Shown piece after piece: positions 27,138-36,385 of a stretch of DNA of 64,000 nucleotides. Source of the DNA: Balneolaceae bacterium (GTDB taxonomy: Bacteria; Bacteroidota; Rhodothermia; Balneolales; Balneolaceae); the NCBI GenBank assembly GCA_017795005.1, contig CP051242.1, forward strand, positions 2,380,976 to 2,444,975, in the 5' to 3' direction. The translations under genes and the position numbers were made by a program. The notes under the pieces were generated by a model that made no database searches, had not been told where the DNA came from, and worked only from the letters and a program-made list of their open reading frames with translations. Position 1 is the stretch's first letter. Each line of letters opens with the position of its first letter.

Positions 27138-28079
27138 ATGAAAACTCTACACCTTTTATTTCTGATTGCTATTTCTTCAACTTTGGCTAATGCTCAATTA
27201 CCTGTTTCTTTAACTCTCCCTCAGGCAAGTCCTTTTGAAGAACGTAGTATCACCATCGGATTAACAGAAATAAGTTTTGAATACAGCTCTGTAGGTATAA
27301 AAGATCGGGAAATTTGGGGAGAGCTTATACCATTTGGAAGAGTGTGGAGAACGGGAGCCAATAAAAATACCATCTTCACCGTATCTGATGATGTCCTAAT
27401 AAATGGTAATGAATTGAAAGTCGGTTCTTATGGATTTCATACAATCCCGGGAGAAGAAGAATGGATAATCATATTCTCAAACTTTAGTGAAGCATGGGGA
27501 AGTTACTTTTATGATGAAACAGAAGACGCCCTTAGAATTACTGTACCTTCAGAAGTAATGGATAGTAAATATGAATGGATGAAATTTTCTTTTAGCGATT
27601 ATACAGCGACTTCCGTGGAAATTTCTTTAAAGTGGGCTTACCGAAAAATTCCATTTATGGTTGAAGTACCAATGGAAACCACGTTTGCAAATATAGAAAA
27701 GCAATTTAAAACCAGACCCGCTTTTTCATGGCAGGGATGGATACAGGGAGCCAATTACACCCTGAATAATGAATATCGAATGGATAAAGGTCTTGAGTGG
27801 GCAGAACAGGCCTTAAACAGAGAACGGAATCTTCAAACAGTAGGAACGGTTGGGAAACTTTATGTTATAAATGAGCAAAAATCTAAAGGACTAGAGTTCG
27901 CTAAGGAATTAACAGAAACCTGGTTTGAAAACTGGCAATCGTATTATTCTGCCGCTGAGATATACGAAACCGCTAATGAAATTGAACTGGCAAAAGAGTC
28001 TTATTTAAAAGCTAAAGAGTTAGTACCGGACGAGAATTCAAAGCTTTTATTACAACAGCGGGCAGATAGACTCAAATAA
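27138..28079 (+). CDS. DUF2911 protein, exported
   Basis: A 313-residue protein with a signal peptide (cleavage near LANAQ, residue 19). The DUF2911 hallmark PFGRVWRTGANKNTIF lies near 67-82, with LKVGSYGFHTIPGEEEW close behind. The domain (about 25-175) is a beta-sandwich of unknown function found in many Bacteroidota and relatives. The C-terminal third (about 190-313) is helical with TPR-like repeats (AEIYETANEIELAKESYLKA). Periplasmic location is inferred. Confidence 0.9.
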   Translation: MKTLHLLFLIAISSTLANAQLPVSLTLPQASPFEERSITIGLTEISFEYSSVGIKDREIWGELIPFGRVWRTGANKNTIFTVSDDVLINGNELKVGSYGFHTIPGEEEWIIIFSNFSEAWGSYFYDETEDALRITVPSEVMDSKYEWMKFSFSDYTATSVEISLKWAYRKIPFMVEVPMETTFANIEKQFKTRPAFSWQGWIQGANYTLNNEYRMDKGLEWAEQALNRERNLQTVGTVGKLYVINEQKSKGLEFAKELTETWFENWQSYYSAAEIYETANEIELAKESYLKAKELVPDENSKLLLQQRADRLK

Positions 28080-28081
28080 TA

Positions 28082-28972
28082 TTATTCAGGATATAGTGAT
28101 TTCTTAGCAGCCAGGAGCGTATTCTTCATAAGCATAGCCACTGTCATGGGCCCAACCCCACCAGGAACAGGTGTAATCCAGCTGGCTTTCTTTTTCACAG
28201 ATTCGAAGTCTACATCACCAACAAGTTTGTATCCTTTTTCCGAATGTTCATCTGCAATTCGATTAATACCCACATCAATTACCACTACGCCTTCTTTCAC
28301 CATTTCTGCTTTAATAAGACTTGGTTGACCGGCAGCTACAATTAGGATATCTGCATTTATAGTGTGTTGAGTTAGGTCTTTAGTATACTTATGACAAATA
28401 GTTGTAGTAGCTTTTCCTGAAGAGTTTTCCCTTGACAGCATCACTGCCATTGGAGACCCAACAATATTACTCGCTCCTACAACCACAGCATGTTTTGATT
28501 TAACAGGAATGGAATAATGTTTGAACAATTCCATCACTCCTGCGGGAGTGCAGCTTCTGAAACATGGTTGATCAACAGATAAACGTCCAACATTCATTGG
28601 ATGAAAGCCGTCTACATCTTTTCGATGATCAATACTTTCAATAACATCATATTGAGATAAGTGAGAAGGCAAAGGCATTTGAACAAGAATTCCATCAACG
28701 GAATCATCTTCATTTAATTCCCGGATTATACCCTTTAATTCTTTAACTGAAATGGTATCCTGAAGAACCATGGTATTTGTTTCAATACCAACATCTTTAC
28801 AAGCTTTTGTTTTGGTACCTGTGTAAACGACTGAAGCCGGATCATCCCCAACTAACACTACCTGTAAAAAAGGCGCTCTATTCCCCTTAGAAATCCATTG
28901 TTCCACATCTTCCCGAACACTTTTGCGAACCAATTCCGCTACTTTTTTGCCATCTATAATTTCTGCACTCAT
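28082..28972 (-). CDS. folD: bifunctional methylenetetrahydrofolate dehydrogenase/cyclohydrolase
   Basis: A 296-residue enzyme interconverting 5,10-methylene-, methenyl- and 10-formyl-tetrahydrofolate with NADP. The catalytic YTGTKTKACKDVGI (Tyr50-x3-Lys54), DGILVQMPLPSHL, the Rossmann VVVGASNIVGSPMA and the C-terminal PGGVGPMTVAMLM are all present. Length is normal. The start follows the NtrC-type gene's stop by one base, so the two are cotranscribed. Function of that linkage is not evident. Confidence 0.97.
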   Translation of the reverse strand: MSAEIIDGKKVAELVRKSVREDVEQWISKGNRAPFLQVVLVGDDPASVVYTGTKTKACKDVGIETNTMVLQDTISVKELKGIIRELNEDDSVDGILVQMPLPSHLSQYDVIESIDHRKDVDGFHPMNVGRLSVDQPCFRSCTPAGVMELFKHYSIPVKSKHAVVVGASNIVGSPMAVMLSRENSSGKATTTICHKYTKDLTQHTINADILIVAAGQPSLIKAEMVKEGVVVIDVGINRIADEHSEKGYKLVGDVDFESVKKKASWITPVPGGVGPMTVAMLMKNTLLAAKKSLYPE

Positions 28973-28973
28973 A

Positions 28974-30347
28974 TTAACGGTCGATATTATATTTTTTCAT
29001 TTTGTTGTACATGTGGCTTCTTTGAATTCCAACAGCCTCAGCAGTTTGCGATATATTCCAGTCGTGTTTTTCAAGCTGTTGCACTAAAAATAAGCGTTCT
29101 GCAGCTTCCTTAAAATCCTGAAAATCATCTGTTTCTTCTGCTAACCCCTGGAGGCTATTAGAATCTGATTTCCTGTGCTTAAGTACAGCATTAATTGCTT
29201 CCTGATCAATTGTGTCAGTTGGAGAAAGAATTCCAAGTCGCTCAATTGCATTCTGAAGCTCACGAACATTTCCGGTCCACTCTCTCTGCTTGAGTGCGGT
29301 TAATCCATCTGAAGTAAAACTGACTGATGAGAAACTTATATCGCTTTCTTTTAGCTTATTAAGGCATGCTTCTGCTATCAACGGAATATCTTCTTTTCTT
29401 TCCCGAAGTGGTGGTACATGGATTGGTATTACACTAATCCGATGAAATAAATCTTCTCTGAAATTACCTTCGTCTATTTCTTCCTCCAGATTCTTATTAG
29501 TGGCAGCCAATATCCTCACATCCACAGAAATACTCTCATTTCCTCCAACTTTTGTGATTTTATTTTCCTGTAACGCCCGAAGAACTTTCGCTTGAGCGTC
29601 TAAAGGCATATCCCCTATTTCATCAAGAAAAAGAGTCCCACCATTGGCTTGCTCGAACTTTCCGATTCTTTGTTCATTCGCACCAGTAAACGCACCTTTT
29701 TCATGTCCAAATAGCTCACTCTCAATTAACTCAGATGGAATGGCTGCACAGTTTACTTCTACAAAAGGTCCTGTACTTCTTGAGCTTTTTTCATGAATCC
29801 AGGTAGCCACCAATTCTTTCCCTGTTCCATTTTCTCCAGTAATAAGAACTCTTGATTGTGTAGGAGCTACTTTATCAATCATATTCTTAATCCTGGAAAT
29901 CGCCTTACTTTCTCCGATTATCTCCTGAATCTTGGGGAGCTTTTTTTTGATTTGATGAACTTGTTTTGTCAATGTTTGCACCGACAAAGCATTTCTAACA
30001 GTCAGCAACAATCGATTTAAATCAGGTGGTTTTTCGAGGAAATCATAGGCACCGATTTTAGTCGCTTCTACTGCAATTTCTATAGTTCCATGACCGGAGA
30101 TCATAATAACAGGGAATTCATGTCCTCCTTCGCGTAGATTTTTTAGTGTTTCAAGGCCATCCATCCTCTGCATCTTGATATCTAAAAGCATCAGATCTAT
30201 AGACTCTTTTTTGATAAAATCCAACGCTGCCTGACCACTTTCTGCTGTACTTACTTTATAATCCTCAAACTCAAGGATTTCTTTAAGCGTATTACGAATT
30301 GCACGCTCATCGTCTGTAACCAATATATGTGGTGTTTTATGCGGCAT
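28974..30347 (-). CDS. NtrC-family sigma-54-dependent response regulator
   Basis: A 457-residue three-domain regulator. The receiver (residues 5-120) has the acidic pocket TDDE and phospho-acceptor Asp56. The AAA+ domain (about 145-380) has Walker A GENGTGKE, the sigma-54 contact loop GAFTGA, and Walker [12 protein letters not shown]. The Fis-type helix-turn-helix at the C-terminus reads [20 protein letters not shown]. It should activate sigma-54 promoters when phosphorylated. No histidine kinase is next to it; it lies between dacB and folD, 12 bases from the former. Confidence 0.95.
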   Translation of the reverse strand: MPHKTPHILVTDDERAIRNTLKEILEFEDYKVSTAESGQAALDFIKKESIDLMLLDIKMQRMDGLETLKNLREGGHEFPVIMISGHGTIEIAVEATKIGAYDFLEKPPDLNRLLLTVRNALSVQTLTKQVHQIKKKLPKIQEIIGESKAISRIKNMIDKVAPTQSRVLITGENGTGKELVATWIHEKSSRSTGPFVEVNCAAIPSELIESELFGHEKGAFTGANEQRIGKFEQANGGTLFLDEIGDMPLDAQAKVLRALQENKITKVGGNESISVDVRILAATNKNLEEEIDEGNFREDLFHRISVIPIHVPPLRERKEDIPLIAEACLNKLKESDISFSSVSFTSDGLTALKQREWTGNVRELQNAIERLGILSPTDTIDQEAINAVLKHRKSDSNSLQGLAEETDDFQDFKEAAERLFLVQQLEKHDWNISQTAEAVGIQRSHMYNKMKKYNIDR

Positions 30348-30359
30348 GTCTTAAACTAA

Positions 30360-31799
30360 TCAATATTTAGCATAGAGATAGGTCAAAATCTGTTCATGCA
30401 CAGCATCAATTGGGCGAACTTTCCCAATAAAATTATTTGCAGACATACTAACGATTAATGTCTGTCCCGATTCTGTAGTAAAATACCCACTCAAAGTTCT
30501 AACTCCCCCAACATATCCTGATTTCCCTTTGAAATTATTATAGAGAGTGGTTCCTTTCATTCTATGTGCGATTGTGCCATCAATTCCTGCTACAGACATA
30601 CTCTCAAAAAAGGCTTCAAATTCCGGATGATGCTGCATCTTTACCAAAAACTCAGACAGAATAGAAGTTTTTGTAAAATTCCCGGAAGCCATACCTGAGC
30701 CGTCCTTCATTATTACATAGTTTGTATCTATCTCCATCCTTCCCAAAAAACTTCTAACCTCTTTAATTCCTAATTCGAATGACCCTGATTGTCCTGATTT
30801 CTCAGCATCCAGCGTTTTTAGCAACATTTCTGCATAAAAATTATCGCTCTCCTTATTTGTCCACTCAATTAGGCTTGATAGTGATTCTGAAGTATGAGAT
30901 GCAAGTATGTCCAGATATTGGATATCAGGATTAGGATTTTGAACCATATAAGAACCAGGTGTTTCTATTCCGCTATGATTCAAAAACTGTTTAAATGATT
31001 GAAGAAAAAACATAGCTGCTCCTGAAATCGAAAGTGATTCTTCTTCTATGTACCCTTTTGGTAGTTTACTCCCTAGTACTATCCTATTGTTACCTAAATC
31101 CCTTTGATAAAATTCATCATATTTGGTACCAGTAGGCGTAATCGTTTGATAGTTAACAAAATTTGCAAAATTTGTGTTTTCAGGAAACCAACTGATGCTT
31201 GGTTTATCTCCCACCTCACCATTTGCAATCACAACTAAATCAACTGCATTGTTATTAAAAGATAGCGGAGAAATTTCAACTCCATAATAGAAACTTAAAT
31301 CATCCCAATCCCATCCTTTTGGGTAAATCTGAGGGTCGAAATAGCTTACATCTGCAATCAAACTTCCATTTATAGCATAGATACCAAGTTCTTTTAATTG
31401 TCTACTTAACGAGCTGAAAACATAGTAGCGGTTTTCGTTATACATAATACCGCTTATGCTGGGGTCTCCAACCCCTTTAATCACAATATTCCCTTCCCAT
31501 ACCGAATCTACCAATACACCATCACCATAAATATTTGTAGTGTACCTGAAATCACTTCCCAATCCATCCAATACAGCTGCTGTTGTAAATAACTTTTGAT
31601 TTGAAGCAGGAATAATCATTTTATCAGAGTTATAGCTCTCTAAAATAGTACCCTCGCTATCCCGTACTGTTACAGACCAAAAAACTTCCTGATTAGTAGC
31701 TGAATCTATGATTGAGGTTAGATCCTGCGCCTGCACCTGCACCTGATTCGCAACAAAAAGAAAAGCTGTCAGAAAAACGTTGCGAATTGATATAAACAT
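30360..31799 (-). CDS. dacB: D-alanyl-D-alanine carboxypeptidase/endopeptidase (PBP4, S13)
   Basis: A 479-residue periplasmic penicillin-binding protein. Signal peptide ends near QVQAQ (residue 25). Active-site motifs in order: SNQK at 66-69 (nucleophile Ser66), a Ser-x-Asn equivalent in SGMASGNFTK, and KSG in FKGKSGYVGG near residue 437. The long insertion between the first two motifs (about 95-290) is the extra domain of class C PBP4. It trims or cuts peptidoglycan stem peptides. It lies 3 bases downstream of the PTS IIA gene. Confidence 0.93.
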   Translation of the reverse strand: MFISIRNVFLTAFLFVANQVQVQAQDLTSIIDSATNQEVFWSVTVRDSEGTILESYNSDKMIIPASNQKLFTTAAVLDGLGSDFRYTTNIYGDGVLVDSVWEGNIVIKGVGDPSISGIMYNENRYYVFSSLSRQLKELGIYAINGSLIADVSYFDPQIYPKGWDWDDLSFYYGVEISPLSFNNNAVDLVVIANGEVGDKPSISWFPENTNFANFVNYQTITPTGTKYDEFYQRDLGNNRIVLGSKLPKGYIEEESLSISGAAMFFLQSFKQFLNHSGIETPGSYMVQNPNPDIQYLDILASHTSESLSSLIEWTNKESDNFYAEMLLKTLDAEKSGQSGSFELGIKEVRSFLGRMEIDTNYVIMKDGSGMASGNFTKTSILSEFLVKMQHHPEFEAFFESMSVAGIDGTIAHRMKGTTLYNNFKGKSGYVGGVRTLSGYFTTESGQTLIVSMSANNFIGKVRPIDAVHEQILTYLYAKY

Positions 31800-31802
31800 A
31801 AA

Positions 31803-32273
31803 TTAATTAACGAAATATTTTTCTTCTTCCTCTTTGAATGCTTCCAATATAATCTCAGCCGTTTCAGAAGCCAGAATTTTTTCTCTGAAAGAAGCACTAT
31901 TCATTAAACGGGAAATACGACTTAATAATTTTATGTGATGACTATGCTTAGAATCAGGACCAACTAACAAAAATATAATTTCAACCGGTTCACCATCGAT
32001 AGAATCGTAATCCAACGGTTTCTCAAGTTTTGCAAAAACAGCAAAATTTTCATCAACTGCTTTTGTTTTACAATGAGGTATTGCTAATCCTTTTCCAACA
32101 CCAGTACTCATCACGTTCTCACGTTCGAAAACACCTTCCCGAATATCAGATAAGATATCGTCAGAAACTTTTCCGGATAATTTATCAACTAGAGCATTAA
32201 TCACCTGCTTTTTATTCTTTGCTTTGAGATTGGGAATAACGTTCTGCTCATCAAGAAGAGTGAATAAATTCAT
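31803..32273 (-). CDS. PTS IIA-type protein (PtsN-like)
   Basis: A 156-residue EIIA-fructose/Ntr-type domain. I start at the ATG at 32273 (MNLFTLLDEQNVIPNLKAK); the frame remains open to 32354 but the added 27 residues are not family-like. The phosphorylatable His67 is in GKGLAIPHCKT. EIIANtr proteins are regulatory phosphocarriers rather than sugar transporters, and no sugar permease is nearby. First gene of the run PtsN-dacB-ntrC-folD, so it may link phosphotransfer state to envelope control. Confidence 0.9.
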   Translation of the reverse strand: MNLFTLLDEQNVIPNLKAKNKKQVINALVDKLSGKVSDDILSDIREGVFERENVMSTGVGKGLAIPHCKTKAVDENFAVFAKLEKPLDYDSIDGEPVEIIFLLVGPDSKHSHHIKLLSRISRLMNSASFREKILASETAEIILEAFKEEEEKYFVN

Positions 32274-32426
32274 AGAGTTAGGAAGACTTCGATTAACAAT
32301 AAAATGCTCATTTAGAACAACACGAATATAGGGAGCGGAATGGGAATCAATCAAAGTTAAATTTCGATGATTTTAAAAATCACTTTGGATACAGCACCCG
32401 ACTATTAAAATCCGTAAACTTGGTTT

Positions 32427-33095
32427 ATGAAATGGCTAGAAACTACCTTCTCAGTATTAAAAAAAGATATTCAGATTGAGTTCAGAACCCGGTTTGCAAT
32501 CAATATGGTTTTGGCCTTTGTAGTAGCTTCCTTATTATTAATCTTGTTTACACTTAGAGCTCAACAATTAGATCCAACCCCTAAGAGTGGATTAGCCTGG
32601 ATTGTAATACTTTTTGCCGCTCTTTCCGCTCTGGGCAGAAGTTTTATTTCAGAGACTGATAAAAATACATTCGATCTGCTTCGTATTTATGCAAAAGGTT
32701 CTACCGTGTATGCAGGTAAGCTTTTTTATAATTCATTGTTTAGCCTTTTAATAAACACAGCTACTTTCATTCTTTATTCTTTCCTGATGGATTTGAGAAT
32801 TATTTCCTGGGAAGCTTTTGTAATCATGCTGGTATTAGGAACTCTTGGACTTTCATCTGTCTCTACTATGACAGCTGCAATCGTGTCTCAGGCTGATCGA
32901 AAAGGAGCCGTATTCTCCGTTCTTTCTATTCCTCTTTTTGTACCTTTAATTCTGCTACTAACAAGGGTTACTAAATCTGCTTTTATCGATGGGATGCCTG
33001 AAGGTTTTGGAAGTGATATTGCTGCTTTAGTTGGCTTCGTTGGTGTTACGATAACAGCTGGAATTTTGCTATTTGACTTTATTTGGGAAGAATAA
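32427..33095 (+). CDS. ccmB: CcmB-type heme exporter permease
   Basis: A 222-residue membrane protein with six helices, opening VLKKDIQIEFRTRFAINMVL, as in CcmB. Internal SETDKNTFDLLRIYAKGSTVYAGK corresponds to the 'E...g.l..l......Y..K' loop of the family. CcmB forms the ABC permease used in cytochrome c maturation with CcmA and CcmC. Neither is in this window. Its stop codon overlaps the holB start by one base (TAATG). Confidence 0.88.
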   Translation: MKWLETTFSVLKKDIQIEFRTRFAINMVLAFVVASLLLILFTLRAQQLDPTPKSGLAWIVILFAALSALGRSFISETDKNTFDLLRIYAKGSTVYAGKLFYNSLFSLLINTATFILYSFLMDLRIISWEAFVIMLVLGTLGLSSVSTMTAAIVSQADRKGAVFSVLSIPLFVPLILLLTRVTKSAFIDGMPEGFGSDIAALVGFVGVTITAGILLFDFIWEE

Positions 33096-34279
33096 TGGAT
33101 ATTAAATTCGGAAATAGAAGACTTATTGGGCAGTCGAGAGCTAAAGAACAGATTGAGCGTATGCTTGCATCTGAACGAATTGGTCATGCTTATTTGATTT
33201 CCGGTCCTTCTGGAGTTGGGAAGACTGCTTTTGCTCTTGGGTTTGCGGAAGCAATTAATGGAATTGATCACTTAAGCGGATTAGGGGATCATGTAACAAG
33301 TAAGAAGTCGTCCTGGTTTACTCATCCTGATATTCATGTTTTTATCCCAAAGCCGACATCAGCTAAAATGGATGAACTCAGGGATAGGTTAGAACTTCTG
33401 GCTGAAGACCCATACGAAGTAATCAGTTTTTCTCAGCGTCCTTCTTTAGACAAAGACTCATCCTCCAAAAATCTTCAAGCATTTTATCCTGTGGATTACT
33501 TCAGGGATGAAATCCGTCCGGTTGCCCGCTTACGGCCAAATGAAGGAAATCGAGTGGTTATTATTATGACTCAGGTCGAAACCATGAGAAAGGAAACAGC
33601 AAATGCTTTCTTAAAGCTACTTGAGGAACCTTCAGACAGACTGATGTTCATCCTGACAACAGAAAGTTATGAAAGCCTCCTACCCACGATTACTTCCCGT
33701 TGCCAGCATATATCTCTTGGAACTCTTTCTTCAAAAGAAGTCGAACAAGGCTTAGTTGAAGTAGATAAACTGGATCGGGAAACTGCTTCTTATCTCGCCC
33801 GGGTTTCAGGTGGTAATTATGCAATGACCCGTTTTTTTGATGTATCCAGACTCAAAGAAGACCGGGAAACAATGGTGAATTTTTTACGGCTCTCTTATAG
33901 TCAGGATGCTCAGGGAATTTCCAAAATTGCTCAGGATTGGCAAAGTATACTAAATATTGAAGGTCTTATTTCGTTAACTGATTTAATGGAAATGTATGTT
34001 CGGGATTTAATGATCTTCAGAGAAACTAAAAATGAATCACTTATTACAAACATTGATCAGGTAGATTCAATTAAAAAATTTGTTGGTGCGCTTGGGGATG
34101 CAAAGCTTGAGCAAATGATATACGAAATTGATGCAACCAGACCTATGCTACGGCAAAATGTTTCTCCTAAGCTCATATTTACTGTGTTGGCTTTAAGGTT
34201 CTCCACCCTAATGAGAGGTTTGGATACGTATATTCCCGAAAACGAAAATTGGAAACACTTACCTGCTTTTGCAAAATGA
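33095..34279 (+). CDS. holB: DNA polymerase III delta-prime subunit
   Basis: A 394-residue AAA+ clamp-loader protein. I start at the ATG at 33095, overlapping the ccmB stop, not at the frame's upper limit at 33083. Walker A-like SGPSGVGKTA is at 36-45. FLKLLEEPSDRLMFIL and the TITSRCQ (SRC) motif are standard. The short zinc module normally formed by Cys residues before 'HPD' is reduced: HPDIHVF is kept but no Cys pair is present. It overlaps dapF by 4 bases at its end. Confidence 0.9.
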   Translation: MDIKFGNRRLIGQSRAKEQIERMLASERIGHAYLISGPSGVGKTAFALGFAEAINGIDHLSGLGDHVTSKKSSWFTHPDIHVFIPKPTSAKMDELRDRLELLAEDPYEVISFSQRPSLDKDSSSKNLQAFYPVDYFRDEIRPVARLRPNEGNRVVIIMTQVETMRKETANAFLKLLEEPSDRLMFILTTESYESLLPTITSRCQHISLGTLSSKEVEQGLVEVDKLDRETASYLARVSGGNYAMTRFFDVSRLKEDRETMVNFLRLSYSQDAQGISKIAQDWQSILNIEGLISLTDLMEMYVRDLMIFRETKNESLITNIDQVDSIKKFVGALGDAKLEQMIYEIDATRPMLRQNVSPKLIFTVLALRFSTLMRGLDTYIPENENWKHLPAFAK

Positions 34280-35103
34280 GTTCTCTTACATTTCATAAAA
34301 TGGAAGGTGCCGGAAACGATTTCGTTGTTTTGGATAATCGCAAAACCGGATTAACAATGGACGAAATCATTTCTCTTGCCCCAAAACTTTGCGACCGGAA
34401 ATTTGGAGTTGGTTCAGATGGATTATTGGTACTTGAGCCTGCTCAAATTAATGATGTTGACTATACCATGATTTATCGAAATGCGGACGGATCTGATGCT
34501 GGTATGTGTGGAAACGGAGGGCGTTGCCTGGCTCTATTTGCTTCTCATCATGGTTTTCAGAGTAAACAAAGGTTTAATGTTCATGATGCAATTTATGAAG
34601 CTGAGGTAGACAAAATTGAGCACTGGGTTAGTATCAACTTTCCTGACGTTATTGCTCCAAAGAAACTTCAGATAAATAAAAAGAAATATTTACAAGTATA
34701 TACCGGAACTGAACATATTGTTAGTTTTGAAGAGATTGATCGCCTAGAAGATGAAGAAGATTTAGTCGCTGAAGGCAGTTTCATCCGAAATCATACTCTG
34801 TTAAATCCACCAGGTACAAATGTAAATTTTGTTTGTATTGATGAAAAAGATTCAATCTTTTTGCAAACATTTGAACGAGGAGTGGAAGGTCTCACTTTAG
34901 CATGTGGTACCGGTGCATTAGCATCTGCTATCGCTACGCATTTTGTAGAAGAAACTCCCGGAAAAGACTTTACTTATACTGTAAACGTAAAAGGAGGAAC
35001 ATTAGAAGTTTCCTTCCGTTTTGAAGAAGATAAAAATTTATATACCCGCTTAATTTTATCAGGTCCCGCTCATTTTGTTTTTACAGGCTCAATTGATCTT
35101 TAA
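34276..35103 (+). CDS. dapF: diaminopimelate epimerase
   Basis: A 275-residue enzyme that converts LL- to meso-diaminopimelate for lysine and peptidoglycan. I start at the ATG at 34276, which overlaps the holB stop (ATGA) and gives the family start FHKMEGAGNDFVVLDNR. The two catalytic cysteines are Cys78 in DAGMCGNGGRC and Cys210 in LTLACGTGA. Length is normal. It overlaps the next gene by 11-29 bases. Confidence 0.96.
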   Translation: MSSLTFHKMEGAGNDFVVLDNRKTGLTMDEIISLAPKLCDRKFGVGSDGLLVLEPAQINDVDYTMIYRNADGSDAGMCGNGGRCLALFASHHGFQSKQRFNVHDAIYEAEVDKIEHWVSINFPDVIAPKKLQINKKKYLQVYTGTEHIVSFEEIDRLEDEEDLVAEGSFIRNHTLLNPPGTNVNFVCIDEKDSIFLQTFERGVEGLTLACGTGALASAIATHFVEETPGKDFTYTVNVKGGTLEVSFRFEEDKNLYTRLILSGPAHFVFTGSIDL

Positions 35104-36385
35104 AAAATATTTCTTTGCCGCGTTTGTGTTTTTATTCTTGGTTTCATGTTCTTCTGAAGCTAACCTGGTAAATCAATCAACCGAAATACCCAGATCTACT
35201 CCTGGATTATTGTTGGTTCCAGGTCAGTTAAGCACTCCCCAATCCATAAAAAGTGTACAACTTTACAAAAAAGGTTTCGAAGGTTCCCCTCCCATTATAG
35301 AACTGGATTCTAATGAAAAACTTGTTCTCGAATTTGATGAACTTGCCTCTGTTTCCGGTCAATTCAGGATTAGCTTTACTCATCATAACAAAAACTGGGA
35401 AGAAACAGGGCTTCCTGATCAATGGATCTATGACGGTGTAAATGAGTTATTTCTTCGTGGTGGTACTGAGAGCTTAGAATTTAAGCCTGACTATTTTCAT
35501 TATAGCTATGAGTTTCCGAACAGAGACCTTTCATTTAAGCTAAGTGGTCATTACCTGATTCATATTTATGATTACAATTCTAATACAGAACTATTCAGTC
35601 TCCCCTTCTTTGTTAGTGAAGCTGAAGGGAATTTAAGTGTAAACACCGAAACTCTTTTCAATCAGGGAAATGACGGAAATGCCGTTGATCAATTATTCGG
35701 TATGTATGAATACCCGGATTTTGTAGAATTTCCACGTTTTGATCTATCCTATGCATTTATTCAAAACCGTTTTTGGAAAAAAAGCAGAAATGCAGGACAA
35801 GTAAGTTTCACAACTGATGGATATACGGAATTCCATTTATCCAGAGAAAACTCTTTCCCGGCAAATTTTGACTTCAGTTTTTTGGATTTAACTGAATTGA
35901 GCCTTCAGAACAATCAAATTTATAACATTGAACCGGCAAGAATTCCATCAAGGGTCACTCTAAAAGATGATTATCTCAATTTTCTTTCTAACCCCAAATC
36001 ATTCTTCAATTCTGAACTTGGCTTTCCAAAAAAAGATCTGAGAGCAAGGTATCTTGAAGTGATTTTTCGATTTAATAGTGCCGAAAGGTTATCCAATTCA
36101 ACTCCCATTTATTTGATAGGAGATTTCAATCAATGGAGTATTTCCGAAAGAAATCAATTACGATTTAACGAAAACCTTGGCGTATATGAAACTTCTTCAC
36201 TGATTAAAGAAGGAAAATATTCATATAAATACGTGACTTTTGAAAATAGGGAAGTTAATGAGTTAAGGCTTAGCGACTCTTTAACAAAAAGAGATCAGGA
36301 GTATATAGGATTCATTTATTATCGAGACCCTCAATACCAATATGATCGTATTCTAAGAACTATCCTTTTTAACTCCCGCTATTAG
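35075..36385 (+). CDS. DUF5103 lipoprotein (type IX secretion system plug-domain family)
   Basis: A 436-residue protein (fewer if the second TTG at 35093 is used). Both starts are TTG and overlap the dapF end. A lipoprotein signal with FLVSC places Cys near residue 25 and predicts membrane anchoring. The N-terminal part (about 50-180) matches DUF5103, with FRISFTHHNKNW and DYFHYSYEFPN. The C-terminal part (about 330-420) is CBM48/E-set-like, with IYLIGDFNQWS and GKYSYKYVTF. The family is restricted to Bacteroidota and relatives and has been named 'type IX secretion system plug protein'. It overlaps the next gene's stop by 4 bases. Confidence 0.82.
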   Translation: MFLQAQLIFKKYFFAAFVFLFLVSCSSEANLVNQSTEIPRSTPGLLLVPGQLSTPQSIKSVQLYKKGFEGSPPIIELDSNEKLVLEFDELASVSGQFRISFTHHNKNWEETGLPDQWIYDGVNELFLRGGTESLEFKPDYFHYSYEFPNRDLSFKLSGHYLIHIYDYNSNTELFSLPFFVSEAEGNLSVNTETLFNQGNDGNAVDQLFGMYEYPDFVEFPRFDLSYAFIQNRFWKKSRNAGQVSFTTDGYTEFHLSRENSFPANFDFSFLDLTELSLQNNQIYNIEPARIPSRVTLKDDYLNFLSNPKSFFNSELGFPKKDLRARYLEVIFRFNSAERLSNSTPIYLIGDFNQWSISERNQLRFNENLGVYETSSLIKEGKYSYKYVTFENREVNELRLSDSLTKRDQEYIGFIYYRDPQYQYDRILRTILFNSRY

